Source: an uncultured Lachnospiraceae bacterium (GTDB lineage: Bacteria > Bacillota > Clostridia > Lachnospirales > Anaerotignaceae). From it: 11,204 nt of DNA. How positions within the stretch are numbered: the stretch's first letter is position 1; each line of letters starts with the position of its first letter. The translations under genes and the position numbers were made by a program. The stretch spans positions 1 through 11,204 of the forward strand of contig CALWSX010000091.1 in the NCBI GenBank assembly GCA_944384285.1, written 5' to 3'. Of the stretch, positions 1 through 6,524 are shown piece after piece. The notes under the pieces were generated by a model, which did no database searches, was not told the origin of the DNA, and saw only the letters and a list, made by a program, of their open reading frames with translations.

Positions 1-1186
1 TGAAAATGGTGTAGTAGCTAATCCTGAAGAACAATTTACTATGCCTATCGCAAATTCAAAAGGTTACAGAATGACAGTAAATACTGACGGAGATATTGTT
101 CTTATAAAAGTAGCAATAGTTGAATTTGATCCTAACGGTGGGATTGTAGACCCTGAAAAGTTATTAACAAAAGAAGACGGTAGATTAGAATATTTACCTA
201 GCCCAAAAATGGACAATTATATTTTTACAGGCTGGTACACAGCTATTGATGGTGGGGAAAAAATAACATTAGATTATTATTTCCCTACAGATACAAAACT
301 TTATGCTCATTGGAAAAAAGATACAAGTAGCAGAAAATTTATATTAAATTTTGAAACAAATGGTGGAAACAGATTAAATACTATAAAAGCAAAACGTGGT
401 GAAATAATTGACTTAACTGAATATACGCCAGAAAAAGACGGATATGATTTTGAAGGATGGTATTTGGATTCTACACTTGAAGATTATGTAGATGAATTAG
501 TTATGACACAAGATTATGTTGTTTATGCAAAATGGGAAAAAATAAGAAGTTCATCAGGATCATCAGAAACAGAAATTAAAGAACCAAAAGACCCTGACGA
601 AGATGAAAAAGAAAATGTAACAGAAGTTGAAGAACCACTTTTCCCTGATGTTAATGTTGATGACTGGTTTTATGATGGTGTAAAATATGTTGTTGAAAAT
701 GATATAATGTATGGAATGAATGGAATTTTTGCACCTTATAACGATTTTACAAGAGAAATGCTTGCAGTTGTTCTTTACAATATAGAAGGAAAACCTGAAA
801 TTAACACTGATATTATAAGTTTTAGTGATGTAAAACCTTCTATGTGGTATACAGATGCTGTTTTATGGGCAAATAAGAATGGTTTGATTGTGGGATTTGA
901 AAAAGATTTCTTTGGAATAGGAAGCCCTATAACAAGAGAACAATTTGTTTCAATTCTTTATCGTTATGCCAACTGGAAAGGCTATGATATAACTCAAAAA
1001 GCAACTTTAACAGAATATACAGATTTTGAAACTGTAAGTGATTATGCAAAAGACCCTATGATGTGGGCAATCTATGAAAATATAATAACAGGTACATCAA
1101 AAACAACTCTTGGTCCAAAAGATACAGCAATTCGTGCTCAAATCGCTGTAATGACTAAAAATTTTTTTGAGAATGTTGTAAAATAA
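1..1186 (+). CDS. Cell-surface protein with InlB B-repeats and three SLH domains (5' partial)
   Basis: The reading frame is open from base 2, before the first in-frame ATG at 41, so the gene starts upstream and only its last ~394 codons are visible. Two Listeria-Bacteroides (InlB B-type) repeats lie at about 116-315 and 338-540; each has the pattern xFxxNGG ... GYxFxGWY ... YAxWxK. An acidic Ser/Glu/Asp-rich linker follows (about 541-640). Three SLH modules come next (about 640-800, 820-980 and 1015-1180), with motifs such as DWFYDGVKYV, MWYTDAVLWA and ITREQFVSILYRYA. In this family C-terminal SLH triplets bind secondary cell-wall polymer, so the protein is probably exported and anchored on the wall with the InlB repeats displayed; they may serve as a spacer or in adhesion. 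The signal peptide and any N-terminal functional domain lie outside the window. The third SLH is the most divergent. Domain calls are firm; ligand and role are unknown. Confidence 0.9.
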   Translation, partial: ENGVVANPEEQFTMPIANSKGYRMTVNTDGDIVLIKVAIVEFDPNGGIVDPEKLLTKEDGRLEYLPSPKMDNYIFTGWYTAIDGGEKITLDYYFPTDTKLYAHWKKDTSSRKFILNFETNGGNRLNTIKAKRGEIIDLTEYTPEKDGYDFEGWYLDSTLEDYVDELVMTQDYVVYAKWEKIRSSSGSSETEIKEPKDPDEDEKENVTEVEEPLFPDVNVDDWFYDGVKYVVENDIMYGMNGIFAPYNDFTREMLAVVLYNIEGKPEINTDIISFSDVKPSMWYTDAVLWANKNGLIVGFEKDFFGIGSPITREQFVSILYRYANWKGYDITQKATLTEYTDFETVSDYAKDPMMWAIYENIITGTSKTTLGPKDTAIRAQIAVMTKNFFENVVK

Positions 1187-1213
1187 TTTTATAAAATTTA
1201 CATCATAAAATAA

Positions 1214-1258
1214 AAAACTCCTTTTGTTAATTAAAATTATGTTAACAAAAGGAGTTTT
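1214..1258. terminator. Bidirectional intrinsic terminator between convergent genes
   Basis: A perfect 17-bp inverted repeat (arms 1214-1230 and 1242-1258, left arm AAAACTCCTTTTGTTAA) flanks an 11-nt loop. A-runs on the left and T-runs on the right give a U-tail in both directions. It lies 27 bases after the surface-protein stop and 13 bases beyond the stop of the oppositely oriented gene ending at 1272, so it should serve both. Confidence 0.9.
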
Positions 1259-1271
1259 ATTTATCTATATT

Positions 1272-2132
1272 CTAAAAAATTATGCTTTTAAAAATATCTG
1301 AAATTTCATTTTCTGATAAAGCTGTTTTACTTGTAACAGAGATGCAAAAATCATCTTTTAATAAAGTAGCAGTATTTATTCCGTCATTTCCACGGCAATT
1401 AATAGTATAATCATTAATTTTTAATTCTTTTTCATCAGAATAAGTATTATAATCTCCACTGTTGTCTTCATTTCCTTTGCTTATTCTATATGTAATTTCA
1501 TTGTTACCATCAGAAAATACTACTTCTGCTAATGTTTTGTTAATATCATTTATAGAAGATATTTCATAGTTTTCAGGCATAGTTGGTAAAGAAATATCAA
1601 ATCCAACTGTTTTTTCAAGTTCTTCTATAGAATTATAATTTGTAATTGGATTTGGAAGTCCGGATTTTTCATTTTCTGTATTTATTATTATTTTGTTATC
1701 GTCCATTTTTATAATATCAGAATTATTGCCATATAATGGTATAAATAAACTTATTGGTACATAAACAGTTCCATTAACAGATACAGGTGGCATTCCAAGA
1801 GAAAAAGGTGCACTCATACCCACAAGGTCTTTGTTGCTTGTTGTTACTGTATATAAATCTTTTCCTACAGTAATATTTGTATGCATTTCACCATTATCAA
1901 GTAATATTGTGCCGTCAGGGTTCCAAGTTACAGTACATCCTAAAGATTCTCCAACAGCTCTTACAGGAACCATTAAAAAAGAATCAGTATTAATACTTTC
2001 ACCATTTGAAATTATTTCATAATTTATATAATTGAAAGTATTATCAGATGCATTTTCACTTGCAAAAATTGAGCTCGGTATTGAAAATAAAAATGTTGAA
2101 GCTAATAAAAGAGTAAGTATTTTTTTCTTCAT
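1272..2132 (-). CDS. Secreted protein with copper-amine-oxidase-N-like domain and DUF4367-like C-terminus
   Basis: The 286-residue protein starts with a Sec signal peptide (MKKK, then hydrophobic 5-20, likely cleavage after SIFA near residue 24). Residues ~36-150 resemble the copper amine oxidase N-terminal domain: SFLMVPVRAVGESLG, a TVTWNPDG turn, and a second VYVPISLF block. Despite the name, this domain in Clostridia is a non-catalytic module of exported proteins and shows no copper site. Residues ~172-286 (IEELEKTVGFDISLP ... ITYRISKG ... LSENEISDIFKSI) resemble DUF4367-type domains; that assignment is by pattern only. A strong ribosome site (AGGAGA on the minus strand, 2141-2146) lies 8 bases before ATG. 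A minus-strand TATAAT at 2176-2181 could be its -10, but no good -35 accompanies it. It is a single-gene unit, divergent from the DUF2974 gene. It is probably extracytoplasmic; function unknown. Confidence 0.85.
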   Translation of the reverse strand: MKKKILTLLLASTFLFSIPSSIFASENASDNTFNYINYEIISNGESINTDSFLMVPVRAVGESLGCTVTWNPDGTILLDNGEMHTNITVGKDLYTVTTSNKDLVGMSAPFSLGMPPVSVNGTVYVPISLFIPLYGNNSDIIKMDDNKIIINTENEKSGLPNPITNYNSIEELEKTVGFDISLPTMPENYEISSINDINKTLAEVVFSDGNNEITYRISKGNEDNSGDYNTYSDEKELKINDYTINCRGNDGINTATLLKDDFCISVTSKTALSENEISDIFKSIIF

Positions 2133-2214
2133 AATAAAACTCTCCTTTCTTTATTTTATATTTTAGACGTGCATAATTATAAAATGTTCCAAAATTTATA
2201 ATTTTTATAATTAA

Positions 2215-2243
2215 TGGCTAAATAAAATTATATATGATATAAT
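2215..2243 (+). promoter_or_regulatory. Extended -10 promoter for the DUF2974 gene
   Basis: TATAAT at 2238-2243 is preceded by TG at 2235-2236 with one intervening base, the extended -10 arrangement. The -35 position 17 bases upstream (TGGCTA, 2215-2220) is a poor match, as expected when an extended -10 compensates. It lies 25 bases upstream of the TTG start. Confidence 0.55.
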
Positions 2244-2268
2244 TAAAATAAAAGGGTAGGTAAAAATA

Positions 2269-3342
2269 TTGAAAAAAATTAATGATTATGCTTGGAGAGA
2301 TTTACCCAAATTCAGTGAAAAAAATTTAAATCCTGTAGACAGTTTGATTTTTTCACAGCTTTCATATTTAGAATTTGGTAAATTTTTTGAAAATGATAAC
2401 GAAAAAATCCCCCTTAAAGATTTTCTTAGAATAGAAAGGTTTGAACATCTTTTGTCAAATGCCTGGGATCATAAATTAAATAAAGATCTTTTATTTGGTG
2501 TTGGTATGAATAAAAGATTTAGGGATGTTTATGTTTACAAATGCAGGAGTATAACCAGTAAAGAAAATGATGAGCAATTTTTTGCAGTCACATTTATTAT
2601 AGATGATAATTTGTCTTATATTGCATTTAGAGGAACGGATACATCTGTTGTGGGCTGGAAAGAAGATTTCAATATGGCGTATATGATGCCAGTTCCATCT
2701 CAAACACATGCTTTAAGATATTTAGATGAATTGGGGAAAGAGCTTAACGGAAAAATTTATGTTGGTGGACACTCAAAAGGGGGAAATCTTGCAGTATATT
2801 CATCTGTATTTACTGAAAAACAAATTAAAAACAAAATAGATACTATTTTCAGCCATGACGGACCAGGTTTTTCTATGTCTTTATTTGATAAAGATGAGTA
2901 TAAAGAGATAAAAAATAAAATTAATAAAACAATACCTACGCAATCATTTGTTGGAATACTTCTTGAAAATCAAGAAGAATATTCTGTTGTTGAAAGCAGC
3001 CAGATTGGAATTTTTCAACATAACCCTTTTACATGGGGTGTAGGAGAAAATGATTTTATATATGGAGAAAATATATCAAAAACAAGTGTTTTTATTAATG
3101 ATAATATAAAAAAATGGCTTGAATCTCTTTCTTGCGAAGAAAGAGAACATTTTGTAGACGCATTATTTAATATTTTAGATTTAAGTGGAATGGATAATAT
3201 ACAGAATTTCACAAATTCTTGGACAAAAGAATTACCTGTTTTAATACGTTCGATTAAAAATACAGATGCTCAAACAAAAAAGTTTCTCTATGATACTATA
3301 AAATCTTTAATTATGATACATTTTGAAAAATCAGCTAAATAA
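2269..3342 (+). CDS. DUF2974 (Mbeg1-like) alpha/beta-hydrolase-fold protein, putative lipase/esterase
   Basis: The 357-residue protein carries the lipase-like core of the DUF2974/Mbeg1-like family: a strand plus FRGTD at residues ~119-124, then a nucleophile elbow GHSKG at 167-171 (candidate catalytic Ser169) followed by GNLAVYSS, then SHDGPG at ~195-200 and FQHNPFTW at ~249-256. Asp197 and His251 are plausible remaining triad members, but this is inference from position. There is no signal peptide or membrane segment, so a cytoplasmic location is likely. The start is TTG at 2269: an in-frame TAG at 2257 blocks any extension, the first in-frame ATG lies deep inside the conserved region, and a purine-rich GGGTAGG (2254-2260) sits 8 bases upstream. 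It is transcribed alone, between a promoter at 2215-2243 and a terminator at 3349. The natural substrate of this family is not known to me. Confidence 0.85.
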   Translation: MKKINDYAWRDLPKFSEKNLNPVDSLIFSQLSYLEFGKFFENDNEKIPLKDFLRIERFEHLLSNAWDHKLNKDLLFGVGMNKRFRDVYVYKCRSITSKENDEQFFAVTFIIDDNLSYIAFRGTDTSVVGWKEDFNMAYMMPVPSQTHALRYLDELGKELNGKIYVGGHSKGGNLAVYSSVFTEKQIKNKIDTIFSHDGPGFSMSLFDKDEYKEIKNKINKTIPTQSFVGILLENQEEYSVVESSQIGIFQHNPFTWGVGENDFIYGENISKTSVFINDNIKKWLESLSCEEREHFVDALFNILDLSGMDNIQNFTNSWTKELPVLIRSIKNTDAQTKKFLYDTIKSLIMIHFEKSAK

Positions 3343-3348
3343 ATATAA

Positions 3349-3376
3349 AAAAACCTCTTTAATTAAAGAGGTTTTT
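3349..3376. terminator. Bidirectional intrinsic terminator
   Basis: A near-perfect palindrome (AAAAACCTCTTTAA, 3349-3362, with its complement at 3363-3376) forms a hairpin with a short central loop. It has A-runs on the left and a T-rich tail (3372-3382) on the right. It ends the DUF2974 gene on + and the CLC gene on -. Confidence 0.88.
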
Positions 3377-3403
3377 ATTTTTTGCAATTTTATATCATGA
3401 ATA

Positions 3404-4620
3404 TTAATTTGATTTTACTTTTTGTAATGAATAAATTGATTTATTCATATTAAATATATATGAAATTGTACAGACTATGAAAAAATAAGGGAGATATTCA
3501 AAACCAAAAACTTCTGCACCAATAAAAATAGGTGCAAATAATGTGTTAGTAGCACTTCCAAATATGGCAGCATATCCTAAAGCTGCTGTAAATTCTATTG
3601 GAAGCCCCAATAAAGTACCAATTACAACCCCTAAAGAAGCACCAATAGAAAAAAGAGGGGTTACTTCTCCGCCTTGGAAACCTATTGATAATGTTAGAAT
3701 TGTAAGTATAAATTTTAAAATCCAATCCCATTTATATATAAATCCATTATTAAAAGAAGCTTGTATTAAATTTGTACCCAAACCGGAATATCTTCCTTTA
3801 TATAAAATGAGTAATATTATGCTTAATATAATACCAAATAAAGCTATCCTAAGAATTGGATTTTTTATTTTATTTGAAACAAATTGTTTTGTTTCTTTTA
3901 AAAAGTAAGCAAATCCACCACCAACAATGCCAAATATGATACCTAAAATTAATAACTTTATAACAAAATATGTATCTATAGAAATTTGGTTTGTAAGACT
4001 AAAAGTAAATTTTTCAAGACCAAGCAATTTAGAAGTAGTACTTACCGAAAAGGATGCAACTAGTGCCGGAAATAAAGCTTCATACTTTAATTCACTTGCA
4101 ACTAATACTTCTATTGCAAAAAAGATTGCTGCTATTGGCGTTTGGAAAAGGCCTGCAAAGCCTGCAGCCATTCCGACAACAAGAAATATTTTAGAAGCAT
4201 TTTTTAATGGGATATGTCTTCCTATAAAGTGAGAAAAAGTTGCACCAATTTGTACTGCTACACCTTCTCGTCCTGCACTTCCTCCAAATAAATGTGTGAT
4301 CCAGGTGCCCGAAATAACAAAAGGTATTAACCTAAAAGGAATCTCAGCTTCATCACCATGTCCTACCTCAAATACAAGATTCATACCTTTACTGCTTTTT
4401 CCCCAAATCGGGTATAAAAAAATACAATTATAATACCTGCCAAAGGTAAAAATGGAATTAAATACTGAGGATGTAAATCTCTAAAACTTGTTATCATTAA
4501 CAGAACTTTCCCAAATATAGTATCTATTAAGCCAATAATAATACCAATAGGGATAGCAATTAAAGCTAAAACAATTTGCAAAGAATAAGTTTTTCCAACA
4601 TTTTTAATTAAATTTTTCAA
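3404..4620 (-). pseudogene. CLC-type fluoride/proton antiporter (CLC-F, EriC-F), frameshifted
   Basis: This is one gene in two frames. The N-terminal piece (4620-4381, 79 codons, TTG start) covers the first membrane helices and ends FGEKAVKV-stop. The C-terminal piece (4384-3404, 326 codons) continues the CLC fold with MNLVFEVGHG, GGSAGREGVAVQIGA (gating Glu at residue 40 of this piece) and GGEVTPLFSIGASLG. Adding one A to the A5 tract (plus-strand T5, 4396-4400) joins them as FGEKSSKGMNLVFEVGHG, which fits the family well, and gives ~405 residues, a normal CLC length. GMNL in place of the GSGIP anion motif is typical of the fluoride-selective CLC-F branch, and the upstream fluoride riboswitch agrees. 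The N-terminal start is supported by GAGGTGAT (minus strand, 4624-4631), a long match to the 16S tail. The pieces overlap as ATGA (4381-4384), so coupled re-initiation is conceivable, but splitting a CLC inside its membrane core should abolish function. A sequencing error is an equal alternative. Confidence 0.85.
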
Positions 4621-4623
4621 ATT

Positions 4624-4631
4624 ATCACCTC
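4624..4631 (-). promoter_or_regulatory. Strong ribosome binding site fixing the TTG start of the CLC-F gene
   Basis: On the minus strand GAGGTGAT is an 8-base match to the complement of the 16S rRNA 3' end. Its GAGG core lies 7 bases before TTG at 4620-4618. No ATG is near, so the TTG is the start. Confidence 0.7.
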
Positions 4632-4648
4632 AGAAACAATTTATTTAC

Positions 4649-4692
4649 AAAAAAAACTGATGGCTTCTATGTAAAAACACAGAAGTCATCAG
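4649..4692 (-). terminator. Expression-platform terminator of the fluoride riboswitch
   Basis: Read on the minus strand, a 15-nt arm (4692-4678, beginning CTGATGACTTCTG) pairs with 4671-4657, with one A-C mismatch and one G-U pair, around a 6-nt loop. Eight U residues follow (4656-4649). The 5' arm is the conserved CUGAUGACUUCU end of the aptamer, so aptamer folding and terminator formation are mutually exclusive. This is the usual ON-switch design: fluoride stabilises the aptamer and transcription reads through. Confidence 0.88.
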
Positions 4693-4737
4693 CTAAATAG
4701 CAATTTAGGTTTATAACCAAGGGAGAACTTCATTCCC
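4679..4737 (-). promoter_or_regulatory. Fluoride riboswitch (crcB motif) aptamer
   Basis: On the minus strand the RNA begins GGGAATGAAGTTCTCCC (4737-4721), matching the conserved GAUGnnGUUCnCC block of crcB-motif RNAs. It continues with AAACC, a 6-bp hairpin CTAAAT-TGCT-ATTTAG (4708-4693), and closes with CTGATGACTTCT (4692-4681), the most conserved 3' block of the class. It starts only about 9 bases after the -10 of a strong promoter and ends inside the terminator hairpin, so it forms essentially the whole 5' leader of the CLC-F gene. Known members of this class switch on fluoride exporters (CrcB/Fluc, CLC-F) when fluoride is present. The gene downstream has exactly that identity, which strengthens both calls. 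Confidence 0.92.
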
Positions 4738-4745
4738 ATTTCTGT

Positions 4746-4774
4746 ACTATACATCAAATGAAAATATATGTCAA
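4746..4774 (-). promoter_or_regulatory. Sigma-A-type promoter of the riboswitch/CLC-F unit
   Basis: On the minus strand TTGACA (4774-4769) is followed by exactly 17 bases and TATAGT (4751-4746), a near-consensus housekeeping promoter. The predicted transcription start near 4739 falls just before the first conserved base of the fluoride aptamer. Confidence 0.85.
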
Positions 4775-4925
4775 TCTTTTTATAATTAAATATTTGTATT
4801 ATTATAATAATCCATAGTTTAAATTAATTAGCAATACATAAGAATTAAATTAAAATAATTGTAACTATATAATTAAAATATATAAATAATATAATAAATT
4901 TTTGGGTAGTTTTATAAATTTTAGA
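4775..4925. other. AT-rich spacer without a recognisable gene
   Basis: This is the part of the 396-base gap (4621-5016) not taken up by the riboswitch unit or the candidate MATE promoter. It is extremely A+T-rich, with TATAATTAAA-like words recurring in low-complexity fashion. No open frame with a ribosome site, no strong hairpin and no ordered repeat was seen on either strand. Confidence 0.5.
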
Positions 4926-4954
4926 TTGTCTTATAATTATAAATGTGTTACAAT
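4926..4954 (+). promoter_or_regulatory. Candidate promoter of the MATE gene
   Basis: TTGTCT (4926-4931), a 17-base spacer and TACAAT (4949-4954) with an extended TG at 4946-4947 make a good sigma-A-like promoter. A second candidate lies just downstream: a perfect TTGACA at 4967-4972 with a weak TACATA 17 bases later (4990-4995). Either would give a short leader before the ATG at 5017. Confidence 0.5.
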
Positions 4955-5006
4955 ATAGTTAAGCTCTTGACATATTTAAATAAATAAAATACATATATAG
5001 ATTTTT

Positions 5007-5010
5007 GGAG
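5007..5010 (+). promoter_or_regulatory. Ribosome binding site that sets the MATE start at ATG 5017
   Basis: GGAG at 5007-5010, with purines continuing to 5013, lies 6 bases before ATG 5017. A longer frame beginning at TTG 5005 would place this site inside the coding region, so the ATG at 5017 is preferred. Confidence 0.7.
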
Positions 5011-5016
5011 AAGTAT

Positions 5017-6405
5017 ATGAAAAAGTTCAATTCTTTTGAAGAAAAGCACATTTATATGACAAAAACATCGGTTTCAAAGCTAATAAGTATACTTGCAGTT
5101 CCAACAATAATCAGTATGCTTATAAGCTCAATTTACAATATGGCAGACACTTTTTTTGTTGGTAGAATAAGCACAACTGCAATGGCTGCTGTTGGTGTTG
5201 TATTTTCTCTTATGGCAATTATACAGGCAACTGGTTTTTTTTGTGGGCAAGGCTCTGGTAGTTATATTTCTACAAAGCTTGGAGAAAGAAATTTCGAACA
5301 AGCGTCAAAAATGACAGCTGTAGGTTTTTTTACAGCTTTTTTTTATCGGATTATTAATCAGTATTTTTGGATTGATTTTTTTAGATGAAATAGTTGTTTT
5401 ATTAGGATCCACTGATACTATTTTCCCGGAAGCAAAAAGCTATGCAAAATTTATATTATTGGGAGCTCCTTTCATGACAGCCCAATTTGTTTTAAACAGT
5501 CAATTAAGATTTCAGGGGAATGCTTTTTATTCTATGCTTGGAGTTGTTTCGGGAGGACTAATAAATATAGTTCTTGACCCTATTTTTATTTTCTACTTTG
5601 ATATGGGGGTTGCAGGAGCAGGTCTTGCTACATCATTAAGCCAGTTTATTAGTTTTTGTATTATGTATATAGGAACAGTAAAAAGCGGAAATATAAGGAT
5701 TAATATAAAACACTTTACATTTTCAACCGTATATTTTAGAGAGCTTTTTTTCAGAGGGTTCCCGTCTTTATGCCGTCAAGGGTTTACAAGTATTGCAGCC
5801 ATTCTTTTAAATGTATCAGCAGGAGCATTTGGTGATGCTGCAATAGCCGGAATGTCTGTTGTAACAAGAATTGTATTTTTTGTAAATGCTGTAGTAATAG
5901 GTTTTGGACAAGGTTTTCAACCTGTTTGTACATTTAATTACGGAGCAAAAGAGTACAGACGTATTTATGATGGATTTGTTTTTAGTGTAAAAACAACTAC
6001 AATAATAATGTTTATATTCACGCTTATATGTTATACAAATTCAGCTTTTTTAATTTCACTTTTCAGAGATGAAAGTATTGTTGTAGAAGTTGGTACAAGA
6101 GCTCTGAGGCTTCAATGTATATCTTTCCCATTAATGGAGTTTTCGATAATAACGGATATGATACTTTAAGCCTTAAAAATTACAAAAAATCGATTTTTGT
6201 GGCAATTTCAAGACAAGGACTTTTCTTTATACCAATTCTTTTGTTTTGTAGTCATTTTTATGGACTTTTAGGAATAGAAGTTTCTCAATCTATTGCAAAT
6301 ATAGCAAGCTTTTTTGTAGCTTTACCTATATCTATGGGAATTTTAAAATATTTTAAAAATAATAACGACTACAAAAAAAATCTAGCTGTTCAATATGTTT
6401 CATAA
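5017..6405 (+). pseudogene. MATE-family multidrug/Na+ antiporter, disrupted by two indels
   Basis: Three consecutive frame segments make up one ~460-residue MATE exporter, the normal length for the family. Segment 1 (5017-5388) has the MATE opening ILAVPTIISMLISSIYNMADTFFVG. Segment 2 (frame entered at ~5345, stop at 6167-6169) reads IGLLISIFGLIFLDEIVVLLG ... GMSVVTRIVFFVNAVVIGFGQGFQPV. Segment 3 (open to 6405) has AISRQGLFFIPILLF. The first break is in a T8 run (5337-5344): removing one T restores AFFIGLLISIFG. The second is near 6164-6180. One lost base restores the third segment; the TAA at 6167 either arises from that same deletion (CTT-NTA-AGC becoming CTT-TAA-GCC) or is a separate CAA-to-TAA change at the family's usual Gln. 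The two shifts (+1, -1) cancel. The protein would export drugs or cations using a Na+ or H+ gradient. It has its own likely promoter and is divergent from the CLC-F unit. Decay versus base-calling error is unresolved. Confidence 0.85.
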
Positions 6406-6439
6406 AAAATAAAAAATAAGCATAAATCATAAAAATTAT

Positions 6440-6454
6440 AAAGACTATGTCTTT
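6440..6454 (+). promoter_or_regulatory. Short dyad upstream of the RND operon, candidate operator
   Basis: AAAGAC-TAT-GTCTTT is a perfect 6-bp dyad with a 3-base centre. It has no T-tail, so it does not look like a terminator. A weak promoter can be drawn around it (TTATAA at 6436-6441, 17-base spacer, TATAAA at 6459-6464), which would place the dyad in the spacer, a typical repressor position. In an AT-rich genome a 15-base dyad can occur by chance, and no regulator gene is in the window. Confidence 0.3.
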
Positions 6455-6524
6455 TAAATATAAATTATTTGGGTAAAAAAGAGATTTATAGATTTTATAT
6501 CATTATTAGAAGGGTGGTTTTAAA

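Noticed and set aside
41..43. ATG at 41 as the start of the SLH protein
   Set aside because: The frame is open back to the first base of the window, and no ribosome site precedes this ATG.
1272..2132. Copper-dependent amine oxidase enzyme
   Set aside because: Only the N-terminal-type accessory domain is present, in a 286-residue protein without the catalytic domain or the TPQ/copper-ligand region.
3543..4232. Two + strand open frames (3543-3908 and 3927-4232) opposite the CLC gene
   Set aside because: They have no ribosome site and composition typical of antisense shadows; the minus strand carries clear CLC motifs.
4781..4920. Possible origin, repeat array or attachment site in the very AT-rich spacer
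   Set aside because: Short words recur only as expected from A/T low complexity; no ordered repeats, integrase or boundary signals are nearby.
5005..5016. Upstream TTG (5005) as the MATE start
   Set aside because: It overlaps the GGAG ribosome site, which is correctly spaced for ATG 5017.
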